The position numbers and the translations under genes are program-made. Shown one piece after another: positions 9,214-18,180 of a stretch of DNA of 64,000 nucleotides. The DNA is from Pseudovibrio sp. Tun.PSC04-5.I4. GTDB taxonomy: Bacteria > Pseudomonadota > Alphaproteobacteria > Rhizobiales > Stappiaceae. The notes under the pieces are model-generated. The model saw only the letters and a list, made by a program, of their open reading frames with translations, had not been told where the DNA came from and did not search any database. The stretch lies in NCBI RefSeq assembly GCF_900104145.1, contig NZ_FNLB01000001.1, forward strand, positions 1 through 64,000, written 5' to 3'. Position 1 is the stretch's first letter. Each line of letters starts with the position of its first letter.

Positions 9214-10896
9214 ATGGCGCTGATCCTTCTTCTGCTGCAACAGATGTGTGTCTATCTCGTTATTGTATATCTGGTCAGCAAGACGCCGCTGTTCAAGATA
9301 TTCACGGAGGATGCACCCCGCCTCCCGCATAAGGTCCTAATTTACTTCGTGTTTTCCGGCTTTTGCATTATCGCAACTTATTTCGGTGAGCAGGTTAACG
9401 GAGCGATTGCGAACACACGTGCCATGGGAGCCGTGCTCGGCGGTCTGCTTGGCGGACCGATCACGGGCTTGCTGGTGGGCATTACAGGAGGCCTGCATCG
9501 CTACAGCTTTGGCGGTTTTACCGATCTGGCCTGCACCATTTCCACCACTTCTGAAGGGCTATTGACGGGTGCTGCGGCTCTGTATTTGCGCCAACAAAAC
9601 AAGGGCGCTCTTCTGTTCCGGCCCCTCTTCGTGTTCTGGCTGACGTTGGCTGCCGAGGCAATGCAGATGCTCATCATTCTGGCAGTTGCGCGCCCGTTTG
9701 ACCATGCATTTGAGTTAGTCCAGCAAATTGCTATTCCGATGCTTCTGGTGAATTCCTTAGGGGCGGCGCTCTTCATGAGCATTGTTCGCGATCAGAAGAC
9801 CATGTTCGACAAGCTTTCCTCCGCATTTTCCAGTCAAGCGCTCAAGATTGCAGAACGGTGTGTCGGAGTTCTGGCCAAGGGCCTCAATGAGACATCGTCG
9901 GCCAAAGTCGCCAGGATTGTGAGTGAGGAAACGAAAGTTGGCGCCGTTGCCATAACCGATAGATATAAGTTGCTGGCCTTTACCGGCAGTGGATCAGATC
10001 ATCACATTCCCGGAACGCCGATTTCCTCTCGGTTGACGCTGGATGCGATTACGCACAACACAGTTATGTATGCAAACGGTGTTGAGGTGCCCTACGGCTG
10101 CTCAATCTCTCAGTGTTGCAAACTGGGGTCATGTCTGGTTATTCCACTCCGCAGCGATACCGAGGTGATTGGCACCATCAAAATGTATGAGCAGAAGAAC
10201 AAAATGTTCCTCAACATCAACCGGACTCTTGGAGAAGGTATTGCCAAGTTACTTTCCAACCAGATCCTTTATGGGGAGCTGGAAGAGAAACAAAACCTGC
10301 TGACGTGTGCTGAACTTAAGTTGTTGCAGGCTCAGGTGAATCCGCATTTCCTATTCAACACGCTCAATACTATTGCAATTATTACGAAGCGTGATCCTGT
10401 GAAAGCTCGTTTTTTGCTCCTGCAGTTTTCCAAATTCCTCCGCATCAATCTAAAACGCACATCCGGCCTTGTGTCGCTGAGCGATGAGCTTGACCACATT
10501 GATGCGTATCTGGCGATTGAAAAAGCACGGTTTGCGGACAAACTGAGTGTGGAGATTGATCTGCCGACAAAGCTTCACAATATTCAGGTCCCCGCCTTCA
10601 CGCTCCAACCAATTATCGAGAACGCCATCAAACACGGCATTTCACAAAGTGTAAATCAGGGCCACATTCATATCAGTGGCCATATTCAAGATGATGCTAT
10701 TGAACTGCGCGTCGAAGACAATGCAGGATTGTATGTTCCTCCAAAAGACAAGGAGGGTCTTGGCATGTCCCTCGTCGATAAGCGGCTTAAGAAACAATGG
10801 GGTGAGGACTATGGCCTTTCCATTGAATGGGAAGATGATCTGTTTACACGGGTGAGTATCCGCGTGCCTCAACATGATCTGGAGGCTGCGCAATGA
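9214..10896 (+). CDS. btsS: LytS/BtsS-type membrane sensor histidine kinase
   Basis: About 560 residues. Order: a 5TM-LYT membrane domain (residues 1-190, with GGLLGGPITGLLVGITGGLHR), a GAF-like domain (about 215-345), the phospho-acceptor region with QVNPHFLFNTLN, and a HATPase (IIENAIKHG, then GLGMSL). This is the LytS/YehU family, whose kinases phosphorylate LytTR regulators. ATG 9214 is preferred over TTG 9205; the ribosome site is weak. It overlaps the regulator gene by 4 bp (ATGA). A CstA transporter follows, so a BtsS-like pyruvate-sensing role is inferred. In E. coli BtsS responds to extracellular pyruvate and controls BtsT. Confidence 0.82.
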   Translation: MALILLLLQQMCVYLVIVYLVSKTPLFKIFTEDAPRLPHKVLIYFVFSGFCIIATYFGEQVNGAIANTRAMGAVLGGLLGGPITGLLVGITGGLHRYSFGGFTDLACTISTTSEGLLTGAAALYLRQQNKGALLFRPLFVFWLTLAAEAMQMLIILAVARPFDHAFELVQQIAIPMLLVNSLGAALFMSIVRDQKTMFDKLSSAFSSQALKIAERCVGVLAKGLNETSSAKVARIVSEETKVGAVAITDRYKLLAFTGSGSDHHIPGTPISSRLTLDAITHNTVMYANGVEVPYGCSISQCCKLGSCLVIPLRSDTEVIGTIKMYEQKNKMFLNINRTLGEGIAKLLSNQILYGELEEKQNLLTCAELKLLQAQVNPHFLFNTLNTIAIITKRDPVKARFLLLQFSKFLRINLKRTSGLVSLSDELDHIDAYLAIEKARFADKLSVEIDLPTKLHNIQVPAFTLQPIIENAIKHGISQSVNQGHIHISGHIQDDAIELRVEDNAGLYVPPKDKEGLGMSLVDKRLKKQWGEDYGLSIEWEDDLFTRVSIRVPQHDLEAAQ

Positions 10897-11603
10897 TCAC
10901 CTGTCTTGTGGTTGATGATGAACCCTACGCCCGCGAAGAGCTTGTTGAGCTGCTGGATAAAGCCGGGAACATCGAGGTTATCGGAGAATGCAGCAACGCG
11001 ATTGAAGCTCTCAGCACCATCAATAAGCTGAAGCCTCAACTGGTGTTTTTAGATATCCAAATGCCACGCATTTCGGGAATTGAGCTGATTGCAATGCTCG
11101 ACCCGGAAACTATGCCACGGATCGTTTTTTCAACGGCCTATGACGAGTACGCCATCAAGGCCTTTGAACATCACGCCTATGATTATCTTCTGAAGCCGGT
11201 TGAAGAGGAACGTCTGGCGAAAACGCTCAACCGGATTAGGGTCGATTTACGTCCTCAAATGTTACAGGACATCACCCCGCAGCAACTTACTCACTTGCCC
11301 TGTTACATCGGCAATCGCCTGAAGGTTATTCCGCTCGCCAACGTGGAATATGTCTTCAGCGACCTCAGCGGCATTCACGTTGCCACCACAAACGAATACG
11401 TGCACACACAACTCACCTTGAAGGTTCTGGAACAGAAAACGCCGTTGGTGCGATCCCATCGCCAGTACCTTGTTTCCCGCGATACGATTGCCGAAATCAC
11501 ATTGCTGGAGACCGGAGCGGAAGTCATCACTCATAGCGGCACGAAAATTCCGGTTTCGCGGCGTTATTTGCGAAGTGTAAAACAGGTGTTTGGCTATGCC
11601 TGA
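10893..11603 (+). CDS. btsR: LytTR response regulator (BtsR-like)
   Basis: A 236-residue protein. It has a receiver domain (VVDDEPYAREEL, phospho-Asp in LVFLDIQMPR, Lys in YLLKPVEEE) and a C-terminal LytTR DNA-binding domain (NVEYVFSDLSGIHVAT, then LVRSHRQYLVS and PVSRRYLRSV). It overlaps the kinase gene by ATGA. It is the expected binder of the three repeats at 11669-11716, and it probably activates the transporter gene when phosphorylated. Confidence 0.85.
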   Translation: MITCLVVDDEPYAREELVELLDKAGNIEVIGECSNAIEALSTINKLKPQLVFLDIQMPRISGIELIAMLDPETMPRIVFSTAYDEYAIKAFEHHAYDYLLKPVEEERLAKTLNRIRVDLRPQMLQDITPQQLTHLPCYIGNRLKVIPLANVEYVFSDLSGIHVATTNEYVHTQLTLKVLEQKTPLVRSHRQYLVSRDTIAEITLLETGAEVITHSGTKIPVSRRYLRSVKQVFGYA

Positions 11604-11668
11604 ACCAAGCCAAAACAACGGTTTCTCAATTCGAATCAAATTTTCTTGAAACAGGACATGTGCCGCGG

Positions 11669-11716
11669 ACCGCTTATCTACGATTATTACCGCTTAGCCT
11701 CCCAGCATGCCGCTTA
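11669..11716 (+). promoter_or_regulatory. triple direct repeat, LytTR (BtsR-type) binding sites
   Basis: ACCGCTTA at 11669 and 11689 and GCCGCTTA at 11709 are direct repeats exactly 20 bp apart on one helix face, 69 bp before the transporter start. The E. coli BtsR/YehT motif, as I recall it, is a pair of ACC(G/A)CT(C/T)A sites with a spacer of about 13 bp. The core here is identical and a third repeat is added. Confidence 0.75.
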
Positions 11717-11784
11717 GCTGAAACCTCAACATCAAACCCTTGAAACCGTTTTACTCCTACCCAAAGAAATAGGAGGAAGAAGAA

Positions 11785-13230
11785 ATGTTGTGGTTTCTCT
11801 TTAGTGTTGGACTTCTGCTAGTAGGCTACTTTGTCTACGGCACATTCGTTGAAAAAGTTTTTGGGGCACGCCCTGGACGCCAAACACCGGCGCATGCGCA
11901 AACCGACGGTGTTGATTACGTTCCGATGTCAACACCTAAGGTCTATCTGGTTCAGTTGCTGAACATCGCTGGCGTTGGTCCGATCTTCGGCCCGATCCTT
12001 GGTGCGATGTACGGCGTTTCTGCCATGCTCTGGATTGTGCTTGGCTGTATTTTTGCTGGCGCGGTGCACGATTACTTCTCAGGTATGCTGTCTGTGCGTA
12101 ATGGCGGTCAGTCCGTTCCAAACCTTGCCGGTAAGTACCTTGGAACTGGTGCAAAGCATTTTATGAACATCTTCGCGCTCATCCTGCTGTTGCTGGTTGG
12201 TGTTGTGTTTGTTTCTGCTCCTGCCAGCCTTTTGGGTCGCCTGACAGGTGTTGATGTCACCATCTTCCTGATTTGCATCTTTGCCTACTACCTTGTTGCA
12301 ACAATTGTTCCTGTCGACAAAATCATTGGCCGCTTCTATCCGTTCTTTGGTGCGTTGCTGGTGTTCATGTCTGTTGGCCTGACTGTCGCTCTTGCGCTCT
12401 CCAGCGAACATTCCATGTTGCCAGGCGTAGAAGCCAGTGACTTCTTTCTCAATCTGAACCCGAACGACATGCCTTTGTGGCCAGCTCTGTTCATCACCAT
12501 CGCGTGTGGTGCAATCTCAGGTTTCCATGCGACCCAGTCTCCTTTGATGGCACGTTGCATGGAAAACGAACGAAATGGTCGTTTCGTATTCTATGGTGCA
12601 ATGATCGGTGAAGGCATTATCGCTCTTATCTGGTGTGCGATTGCATTGTCTTTCTTCGACGGTGTTGAAGGCCTCGCTGAAGGCATGGCTGGCAACCCAG
12701 CGAACGTCGTTTATGAAGCATCAAACGGTCTGCTTGGTACAGTTGGCGGCTACCTGGCCGTTCTTGGTGTGATTGTTCTGCCAATCACCTCCGGCGATAC
12801 CGCGTTCCGCTCTGCCCGCTTGATCATGGCAGAATTCTTCGAAATGCCACAGAACAAGCTGCCTAAGCGTTTGTTGCTTGCTCTGCCCTTGTTTGTTGGC
12901 GGTGCCCTTCTCACTCAGGTCGACTTCGGCATTATCTGGCGCTACTTCGGTGTCGCAAACCAAGCAACAGCAACCATGATGCTCTGGACTGCGGCGGCCT
13001 ACCTGCTGCGCCACAACAAGCTGCATTGGATTTGCACCATTCCAGCTCTGTTTATGACAACAGTTGTGGTCACTTTCTTGATGAATTCAAGCACACTTGG
13101 CTTCGGTCTGCCAATGACAATCTCCACCGTCGCGGGCATCTCAGCTGCAGCGCTGGCAGGCATCACTGTCATAATGAAAGTCAAAGGCAAAGTGGTTGAT
13201 CCCGAAGACATCTTAGAACCGGGCGAATAA
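11785..13230 (+). CDS. btsT: CstA-family transporter (BtsT-like, probable pyruvate importer)
   Basis: A 481-residue polytopic protein with the CstA signature features: an N-terminal FVEKVFG, then QLLNIAGVGPIFGPILGAMYG, and FHATQSPLMARCMENERNGR. Length is nearer to small alphaproteobacterial CstA members than to the about 700-residue E. coli BtsT/CstA. The AGGAGG-like ribosome site is strong. The preceding LytTR repeats and kinase/regulator pair point to BtsSR-controlled uptake of pyruvate. A peptide role, proposed historically for CstA, is a less likely alternative. Confidence 0.82.
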   Translation: MLWFLFSVGLLLVGYFVYGTFVEKVFGARPGRQTPAHAQTDGVDYVPMSTPKVYLVQLLNIAGVGPIFGPILGAMYGVSAMLWIVLGCIFAGAVHDYFSGMLSVRNGGQSVPNLAGKYLGTGAKHFMNIFALILLLLVGVVFVSAPASLLGRLTGVDVTIFLICIFAYYLVATIVPVDKIIGRFYPFFGALLVFMSVGLTVALALSSEHSMLPGVEASDFFLNLNPNDMPLWPALFITIACGAISGFHATQSPLMARCMENERNGRFVFYGAMIGEGIIALIWCAIALSFFDGVEGLAEGMAGNPANVVYEASNGLLGTVGGYLAVLGVIVLPITSGDTAFRSARLIMAEFFEMPQNKLPKRLLLALPLFVGGALLTQVDFGIIWRYFGVANQATATMMLWTAAAYLLRHNKLHWICTIPALFMTTVVVTFLMNSSTLGFGLPMTISTVAGISAAALAGITVIMKVKGKVVDPEDILEPGE

Positions 13231-13254
13231 CCCCAAATCACCACAAACACCCAA

Positions 13255-13290
13255 CCAACGCACTGACCAAACTCAGTGCGTTGGCTTTTT
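13255..13290 (+). terminator. Rho-independent terminator of the CstA gene
   Basis: A perfect 12-bp stem CCAACGCACTGA/TCAGTGCGTTGG with a 6-nt loop, followed by CTTTTT. Confidence 0.92.
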
Positions 13291-13366
13291 CATAGACACT
13301 GCCTAGGATTTTACATTTCCCGTCGTTTGACTTTGCTACGTAAACGCACTTCGGGCGTCCCGTTTA

Positions 13367-13720
13367 GGCTGCGTCGCCAACTTTGTCTTTGGGTGTAATA
13401 CAGTTGTTGACTGGATAGATTCATCCCGCGAGCGCCATGAACTGGCGAAAGGGTGGAATATCCTCCTGACGTAGTTGGCCTTTTCTGATCATCTGAGCGC
13501 TTTCAATACCGTCGAGTGTGGTGGCGGCTGAACGGAAGGCCTTAAAGCCTATCATCGGCGTCGTCAGTCGTTTAATGAACCGATGGTCGTGTCCAATGAT
13601 GTTGGTGAGCCCAGCACAATTGGCTCCGTTCTTGTCCATGACACGATATAGGTCAACCCACTTGCCTTCATTGAATAAACGCTTTTGCTCATTGGAAAAT
13701 GGCTGCCATTATTGATGCTT
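13367..13720 (-). mobile_element. IS6-family remnant A (transposase C-terminal part)
   Basis: Leftward frames give GKWVDLYRVMDKNGA joined directly to IIGHDHRFIKRLTTPMIGFK and TLDGIESAQMIRKGQ, the C-terminal third of an IS6/IS26-type DDE transposase with its middle deleted. A worn end similar to GGTTGTGTCGCAAAGTTTAG lies at about 13367. It sits just past the 3' end of the hydrogenase operon. Bases 13721-13958 hold no clear gene. Confidence 0.65.
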
Positions 13721-13958
13721 GAAATGTGCTTGCCGCGGCCTTTCGCAAACAATTTCAAGTTAATGTGACAACACCCCTGCACTAAATATACATGTTCATG
13801 GTGGGCTCCTGTTCTGGGCATCATGCCAGTTTCAGGAGCTAAATCCACTTATACCACCTGTCTAAAATTCCCGAGCCAGCTCTCTGCCGCCAGTAGGGCC
13901 TTTATGCAACACCGCCAGCTGGAACTATAAAGGTGATCCCTCTTCCAGCAGGTGCATT

Positions 13959-16319
13959 CTATTGGTTTTGCGCAGCTGCGACTAGAGCCTGCCCTAAGCT
14001 TATGCCTCCGTCGCCCATAGGGTACAGGCTTGGCAAAAGGACGTTGATACCGCTCTTTCCCATGCATTGACGGAGCGCATTAGCTAAAAGTCGGTTCTGG
14101 CAAACACCCCCGCTCAGCAGAATATGGTCGCATTGATGTTCTTTGGCTAACGCTATTGCCATCTCACTGATCCCACGAGCCAACGTGTTGTGAAATCTGG
14201 CGGCGATGTAGCCAACAGACTGTTTGTCCGCAAGATCTTTTAACAAAGCAGGCCATAGGGGTCGAAAGCTCAGAACAGCAGGGGCATCCATTTGAACTCG
14301 AGTTGGGTAAGTAGGAACATCCAGTAGATCAGTCCTACTAAGGTAGTCCTCTGCGCAGGCCTGCAACCGCATTGCGGCTTCCCCTTCATAGGAAATGCAG
14401 GCTCTGCAAATGTCCAAGGCGCCAGCTACGGCATCAAACAACCTGCCAGCGGAGGAACTGAGCGGCGTATTAAGCCCCTTTTCCAGCATGGTTTCCAGAA
14501 CGGAAAGCGGTTTACATTGTAACCAGTTCGCCAGTTCAAGATCCCCGAAATCCCGCTCAAATACTTCCCAGCCCATTGCACACTGAATATGGGAATAGGT
14601 GTTACGCCAAGGCTCTTGATTTGCCTTATCTCCCCCAAGTAGGCCTACCTCTTCAAAATGCCCAAGGCGTTCGGAGCTGGTATAATCTGCAAGTAGGAAT
14701 TCCCCACCCCAAAGATGGCCATCAGTCCCAAGGCCGAGCCCATCTAACACGACTGCCAGAACTGGCTTCGTATCCATGGGCAAGGCAAACTCCGCTAGGC
14801 CTGCTGCCACATGCGCGTGGTGGTGCTGTACTTGCACCAATTCCACGTCCAGCTTCTGGGCGAGACTGACCCCCTTCTTGGTGGAAGCGTAGTCTGGGTG
14901 GAGATCCACGGCGATGCTGGCAGGTTTGAACTGACGTGTGTCACCATAAAGCGCCATCGCTTTGCTGTAATCATCATGTGCACTTACTCGGTCAAGATTA
15001 CCAATGTGGTGTGAAACGATGGCTTGGCCGTCACTCAGCTGACAAAATGTATTTTTGAGTGCAGCTCCCATGCCCAACACGGGCGCACAGGAGTCAAATC
15101 CGCGGGGCAGCAGCAGAGGTTCCGGAGCAAACCCACGGGCGCGGCGCATAACTGTAAGCGTGTCTCCAATCACCTGTACTACAGAGTCATCTATGCGATT
15201 AACAATGGTTCGGTTATGTAAAAGAAAGGCGTCAGCAACACTGCTAAGGTCCGTCAGTGCCTGCTCATTTTCAATAACTTGCGGTTCACCAGACAGGTTG
15301 CCAGAGGTCATTACAAGCGGCCTGTCACACAGCTTATGCAAAAGATGGTGAAGCGGAGTATAGGGCAGCATCACACCAACGCGAGCTATCCCCGGTGCAA
15401 TCTGATCCGCAAGTTTTGCGACTGAAGATTGCCCCTCCTGCCCTGATTGGTCCGCTAAAACGATTGGGGCTGCCGTCCCTATCAGCGCCTTTTCTTCCAA
15501 AGATGATAGGCTCACATATTGGCGAGCCATTTCAACGCACTTTACCGTCACCGCCAGCGGCTTGCTTGGGCGGTGTTTGCGGGCCCGCAAAAGGGCCACT
15601 GCCGCTTCATTGGTTGCATCACAAGCAAGATGGAAACCACCCAGCCCTTTGATAGCAAGGATTACTCCTTCTTTGAGAAGTGCCGCCGCCGCCGTAAGAA
15701 TTTCACAATCTTCCTGAGCGCCAATCGCGGCACCGTCGTTATTCACCAATGACAGGCGTGGGCCGCACTGGGGGCATGCGTTAGGTTGTGCGTGAAATCT
15801 ACGGTCTGCTGGGTCGTCATATTCGCCCTGGCAGGCTGAACACATGGTAAAATCAGCCATGGATGTGTTCTTGCGGTCATAAGGTAAGTGCCGTGTAATG
15901 GTGAGGCGCGGCCCGCAGTGCGTACAGTTGGCAAAGGAATAACCTGCACGGCGATTATTCTGATCCAATATGTCCTCCAAGCAGTGAGGGCACGTCGCGG
16001 CATCAGGAACAATCGCTGTGCTGATCTTTCCTTGCTTACTGGGTATAATTTGGAAGTCTATATACGAACAAGCTTCCTTCAGCTCGGCACTTTCAATCAC
16101 GTCAATCCGAGATAAAGGGGGCCGTTCAGCCTCCAAACGGACAATAAACCTGTCAATGTTGGAGGACGTTCCATACAAATGGATAAGCACGCCCTCGCCA
16201 TCATTGAGGACAGTTCCAACCAATCCAAGCTGGGTAGCGATTTGCCACACGGTGGGACGAAATCCGACGCCTTGCACCAATCCACGCACTCGAATACGTC
16301 TTCCAACACTCAGCTTCAT
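13959..16319 (-). CDS. hypF: carbamoyltransferase HypF, hydrogenase maturation
   Basis: 786 residues, the usual HypF length. Order: acylphosphatase-like domain with VRGLVQGVGFRP (residues 11-22), two zinc fingers (CPHC, CTHC, CSAC, CPQC between about 105 and 200), a YrdC/Sua5-like adenylation domain (about 200-390) and a Kae1-like carbamoyltransferase domain with QHHHAHVAAG and LSGGVCQN. HypF turns carbamoyl phosphate into carbamoyl-AMP and passes the group to the HypE C-terminal Cys for the cyanide ligands of the NiFe site. It is the last gene of the CO/hydrogenase operon. Confidence 0.95.
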   Translation of the reverse strand: MKLSVGRRIRVRGLVQGVGFRPTVWQIATQLGLVGTVLNDGEGVLIHLYGTSSNIDRFIVRLEAERPPLSRIDVIESAELKEACSYIDFQIIPSKQGKISTAIVPDAATCPHCLEDILDQNNRRAGYSFANCTHCGPRLTITRHLPYDRKNTSMADFTMCSACQGEYDDPADRRFHAQPNACPQCGPRLSLVNNDGAAIGAQEDCEILTAAAALLKEGVILAIKGLGGFHLACDATNEAAVALLRARKHRPSKPLAVTVKCVEMARQYVSLSSLEEKALIGTAAPIVLADQSGQEGQSSVAKLADQIAPGIARVGVMLPYTPLHHLLHKLCDRPLVMTSGNLSGEPQVIENEQALTDLSSVADAFLLHNRTIVNRIDDSVVQVIGDTLTVMRRARGFAPEPLLLPRGFDSCAPVLGMGAALKNTFCQLSDGQAIVSHHIGNLDRVSAHDDYSKAMALYGDTRQFKPASIAVDLHPDYASTKKGVSLAQKLDVELVQVQHHHAHVAAGLAEFALPMDTKPVLAVVLDGLGLGTDGHLWGGEFLLADYTSSERLGHFEEVGLLGGDKANQEPWRNTYSHIQCAMGWEVFERDFGDLELANWLQCKPLSVLETMLEKGLNTPLSSSAGRLFDAVAGALDICRACISYEGEAAMRLQACAEDYLSRTDLLDVPTYPTRVQMDAPAVLSFRPLWPALLKDLADKQSVGYIAARFHNTLARGISEMAIALAKEHQCDHILLSGGVCQNRLLANALRQCMGKSGINVLLPSLYPMGDGGISLGQALVAAAQNQ

Positions 16320-16353
16320 TTCTTAACCTATTGGGAAGAATGCCCTCTAAGTG

Positions 16354-17082
16354 TCAAAGCACTGTAGTTAGACTTCCAAGAATGAGGGACCCGGTATCGA
16401 CTGTGATTTTGATACCAACAACAATAGCAAGACAACCCGTTACGACTTGAAGGCCGCCCATAAGATTCTTTGTGAATCGTGCACCGAATTGGATCGGCCA
16501 GGAAATGACGAAGGTGAGGAAAGCCATGCCAAATACAGAGCCTAAACCAAACAACAGAACATACAGCAATGCCATCATTGGATCCTGTGTTGAAGCAGTC
16601 ACAAGAACCAGCAATCCTGCTGTCCCAGCAACACCATGAACCAAACCAATCGCATAGGATTTCAGTGAAAAACGGGAGACATGCTCGTGATCATGCGCGT
16701 CTTTACTATGAGCTTCCTTCGTTTCATGATGGTGTGCATGAATGTGTTGTGGGCCAGTTCCGTGTGTGTGCCTATGAAAATGGATACCAGATTTCTTTAG
16801 TTTCCAAAGTGCGTGAAGGCCAAGCGCTATTAGCATACAGCCAACAAAAAATTCCAAAGTGTTGGTCATCAATTCACTGAGAACGAAGCCGAACGTTATT
16901 ACAAAAACAGCAAGAACAAAAAGTGTCGTTGTATGGCCTAATCCCCAAGCAGCCCCTAAAGCAGCCATACGGCGCGGGGAGTTTTTGCCTGACGTGACCA
17001 GCGTACCAACAGCGGCTAAATGATCTGTTTCAAAAGCGTGGGTCATGCCAATCAGAAAACCCAGCATCAAATATGAATTCAT
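16354..17082 (-). CDS. nickel permease, HX4DH (NiCoT/UreH-like)
   Basis: A 242-residue membrane protein with about six transmembrane helices. Helix 1 carries HAFETDH, the HX4DH nickel-binding signature, and a second His lies in GLGHTTTLF. A cytoplasmic loop near residues 100-135 is very rich in His and acidic residues. It lies between hypE and hypF, so it most likely imports Ni2+ for CO dehydrogenase and hydrogenase. Cobalt specificity cannot be excluded from sequence. Confidence 0.82.
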   Translation of the reverse strand: MNSYLMLGFLIGMTHAFETDHLAAVGTLVTSGKNSPRRMAALGAAWGLGHTTTLFVLAVFVITFGFVLSELMTNTLEFFVGCMLIALGLHALWKLKKSGIHFHRHTHGTGPQHIHAHHHETKEAHSKDAHDHEHVSRFSLKSYAIGLVHGVAGTAGLLVLVTASTQDPMMALLYVLLFGLGSVFGMAFLTFVISWPIQFGARFTKNLMGGLQVVTGCLAIVVGIKITVDTGSLILGSLTTVL

Positions 17083-17111
17083 CGTGTTTTAAACCTTCTT
17101 ATTTTTGCGCA

Positions 17112-18161
17112 CTAACAAATACGGGGTAATTGGTCGCCCGAGAGCCATTCAACAATGCGGGTGCCCCCAAAATCGGTTTGCATAGTCACGAGGTGCCGGT
17201 CATCAACAACAGCTTCCCCAATAATGGCTGCATCAGATCCCAATGGATGAGCTTTCATGACAGAGAGTAAATCATGTGCTTGATCAGGCTTACAGAACGC
17301 GACAAGTTTGCCCTCATTGGCAACGTTCAACGGATCTAGCCCAAGTAACTCGCAGGCTGCCTTCACTTGTTCTTTAACTGGAATGGCATTTTCCTTCAAA
17401 CGCATTCCAACGGATGATTGGTGGGCAATTTCATTCAGAGTCGCAGCCAATCCGCCTCGTGTTGGGTCACGCAGGCAGCGGATTTGTGGGCACTGACCAA
17501 TCATGGTTTCCACCAAGCCGTGCAGAGCAGCGCTGTCAGATTGAATAGTTGTCTCGAACTGCAGGTTCTCTCGGCTAGACATGATAGCGACGCCATGATC
17601 TCCAAGGGAACCGCTGGTCAGAATAACATCGCCCGGCTCGACCTTGTTTCCTGATAGGCAGACTCCATCGGGAATCAAACCAACCCCAGTTGTGGTGATA
17701 AAGATGCCATCGCCCTTCCCCTTCTCAACCACTTTGGTATCACCGGTTACGATGTTCACCCCTGCGTCCCGTGCAGCAGCACCCATCGATTGCACGATGC
17801 GATCCAACTGTTCGAGCGGAAACCCCTCCTCCAAAATAACAGCAACGGAAAGATAGAGTGGTTTTGCGCCTGACATCGCTACATCGTTGATGGTGCCATG
17901 TACGGAAAGTGAACCTATATCTCCACCGGGGAAGAACAAGGGCGAGATAACATGGCCATCAACCGACATAACCATGCGCCCGGCGGGTACGCTAAACAGG
18001 GCTTGATCATTGCCCTGTCGCAGCCATTCGTTGTCCAGATGGCGCATGAAAATTTCGTCAATGAGCTGCGCACTTGCCCGGCCTCCTGCACCGTGTGTCA
18101 TGTCCACTCGCCCATTGCGAATATCTAGCGAGAACGGAAAGCGTTTATTCTTATCGGTCAT
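17112..18161 (-). CDS. hypE: hydrogenase maturation protein HypE
   Basis: 349 residues in the PurM/AIR synthase fold, with MTHGAGGRAS at the N-terminus and the invariant C-terminal PRIC, whose Cys carries the thiocarboxamide that becomes thiocyanate. ATG 18161 is chosen because the HGAGG region follows soon after, a GAGAT site precedes it, and a longer frame from 18365 would run through hypD. hypD ends 19 bp upstream. Confidence 0.95.
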   Translation of the reverse strand: MTDKNKRFPFSLDIRNGRVDMTHGAGGRASAQLIDEIFMRHLDNEWLRQGNDQALFSVPAGRMVMSVDGHVISPLFFPGGDIGSLSVHGTINDVAMSGAKPLYLSVAVILEEGFPLEQLDRIVQSMGAAARDAGVNIVTGDTKVVEKGKGDGIFITTTGVGLIPDGVCLSGNKVEPGDVILTSGSLGDHGVAIMSSRENLQFETTIQSDSAALHGLVETMIGQCPQIRCLRDPTRGGLAATLNEIAHQSSVGMRLKENAIPVKEQVKAACELLGLDPLNVANEGKLVAFCKPDQAHDLLSVMKAHPLGSDAAIIGEAVVDDRHLVTMQTDFGGTRIVEWLSGDQLPRIC

Positions 18162-18180
18162 CTTATGGATCTCACTAAAC

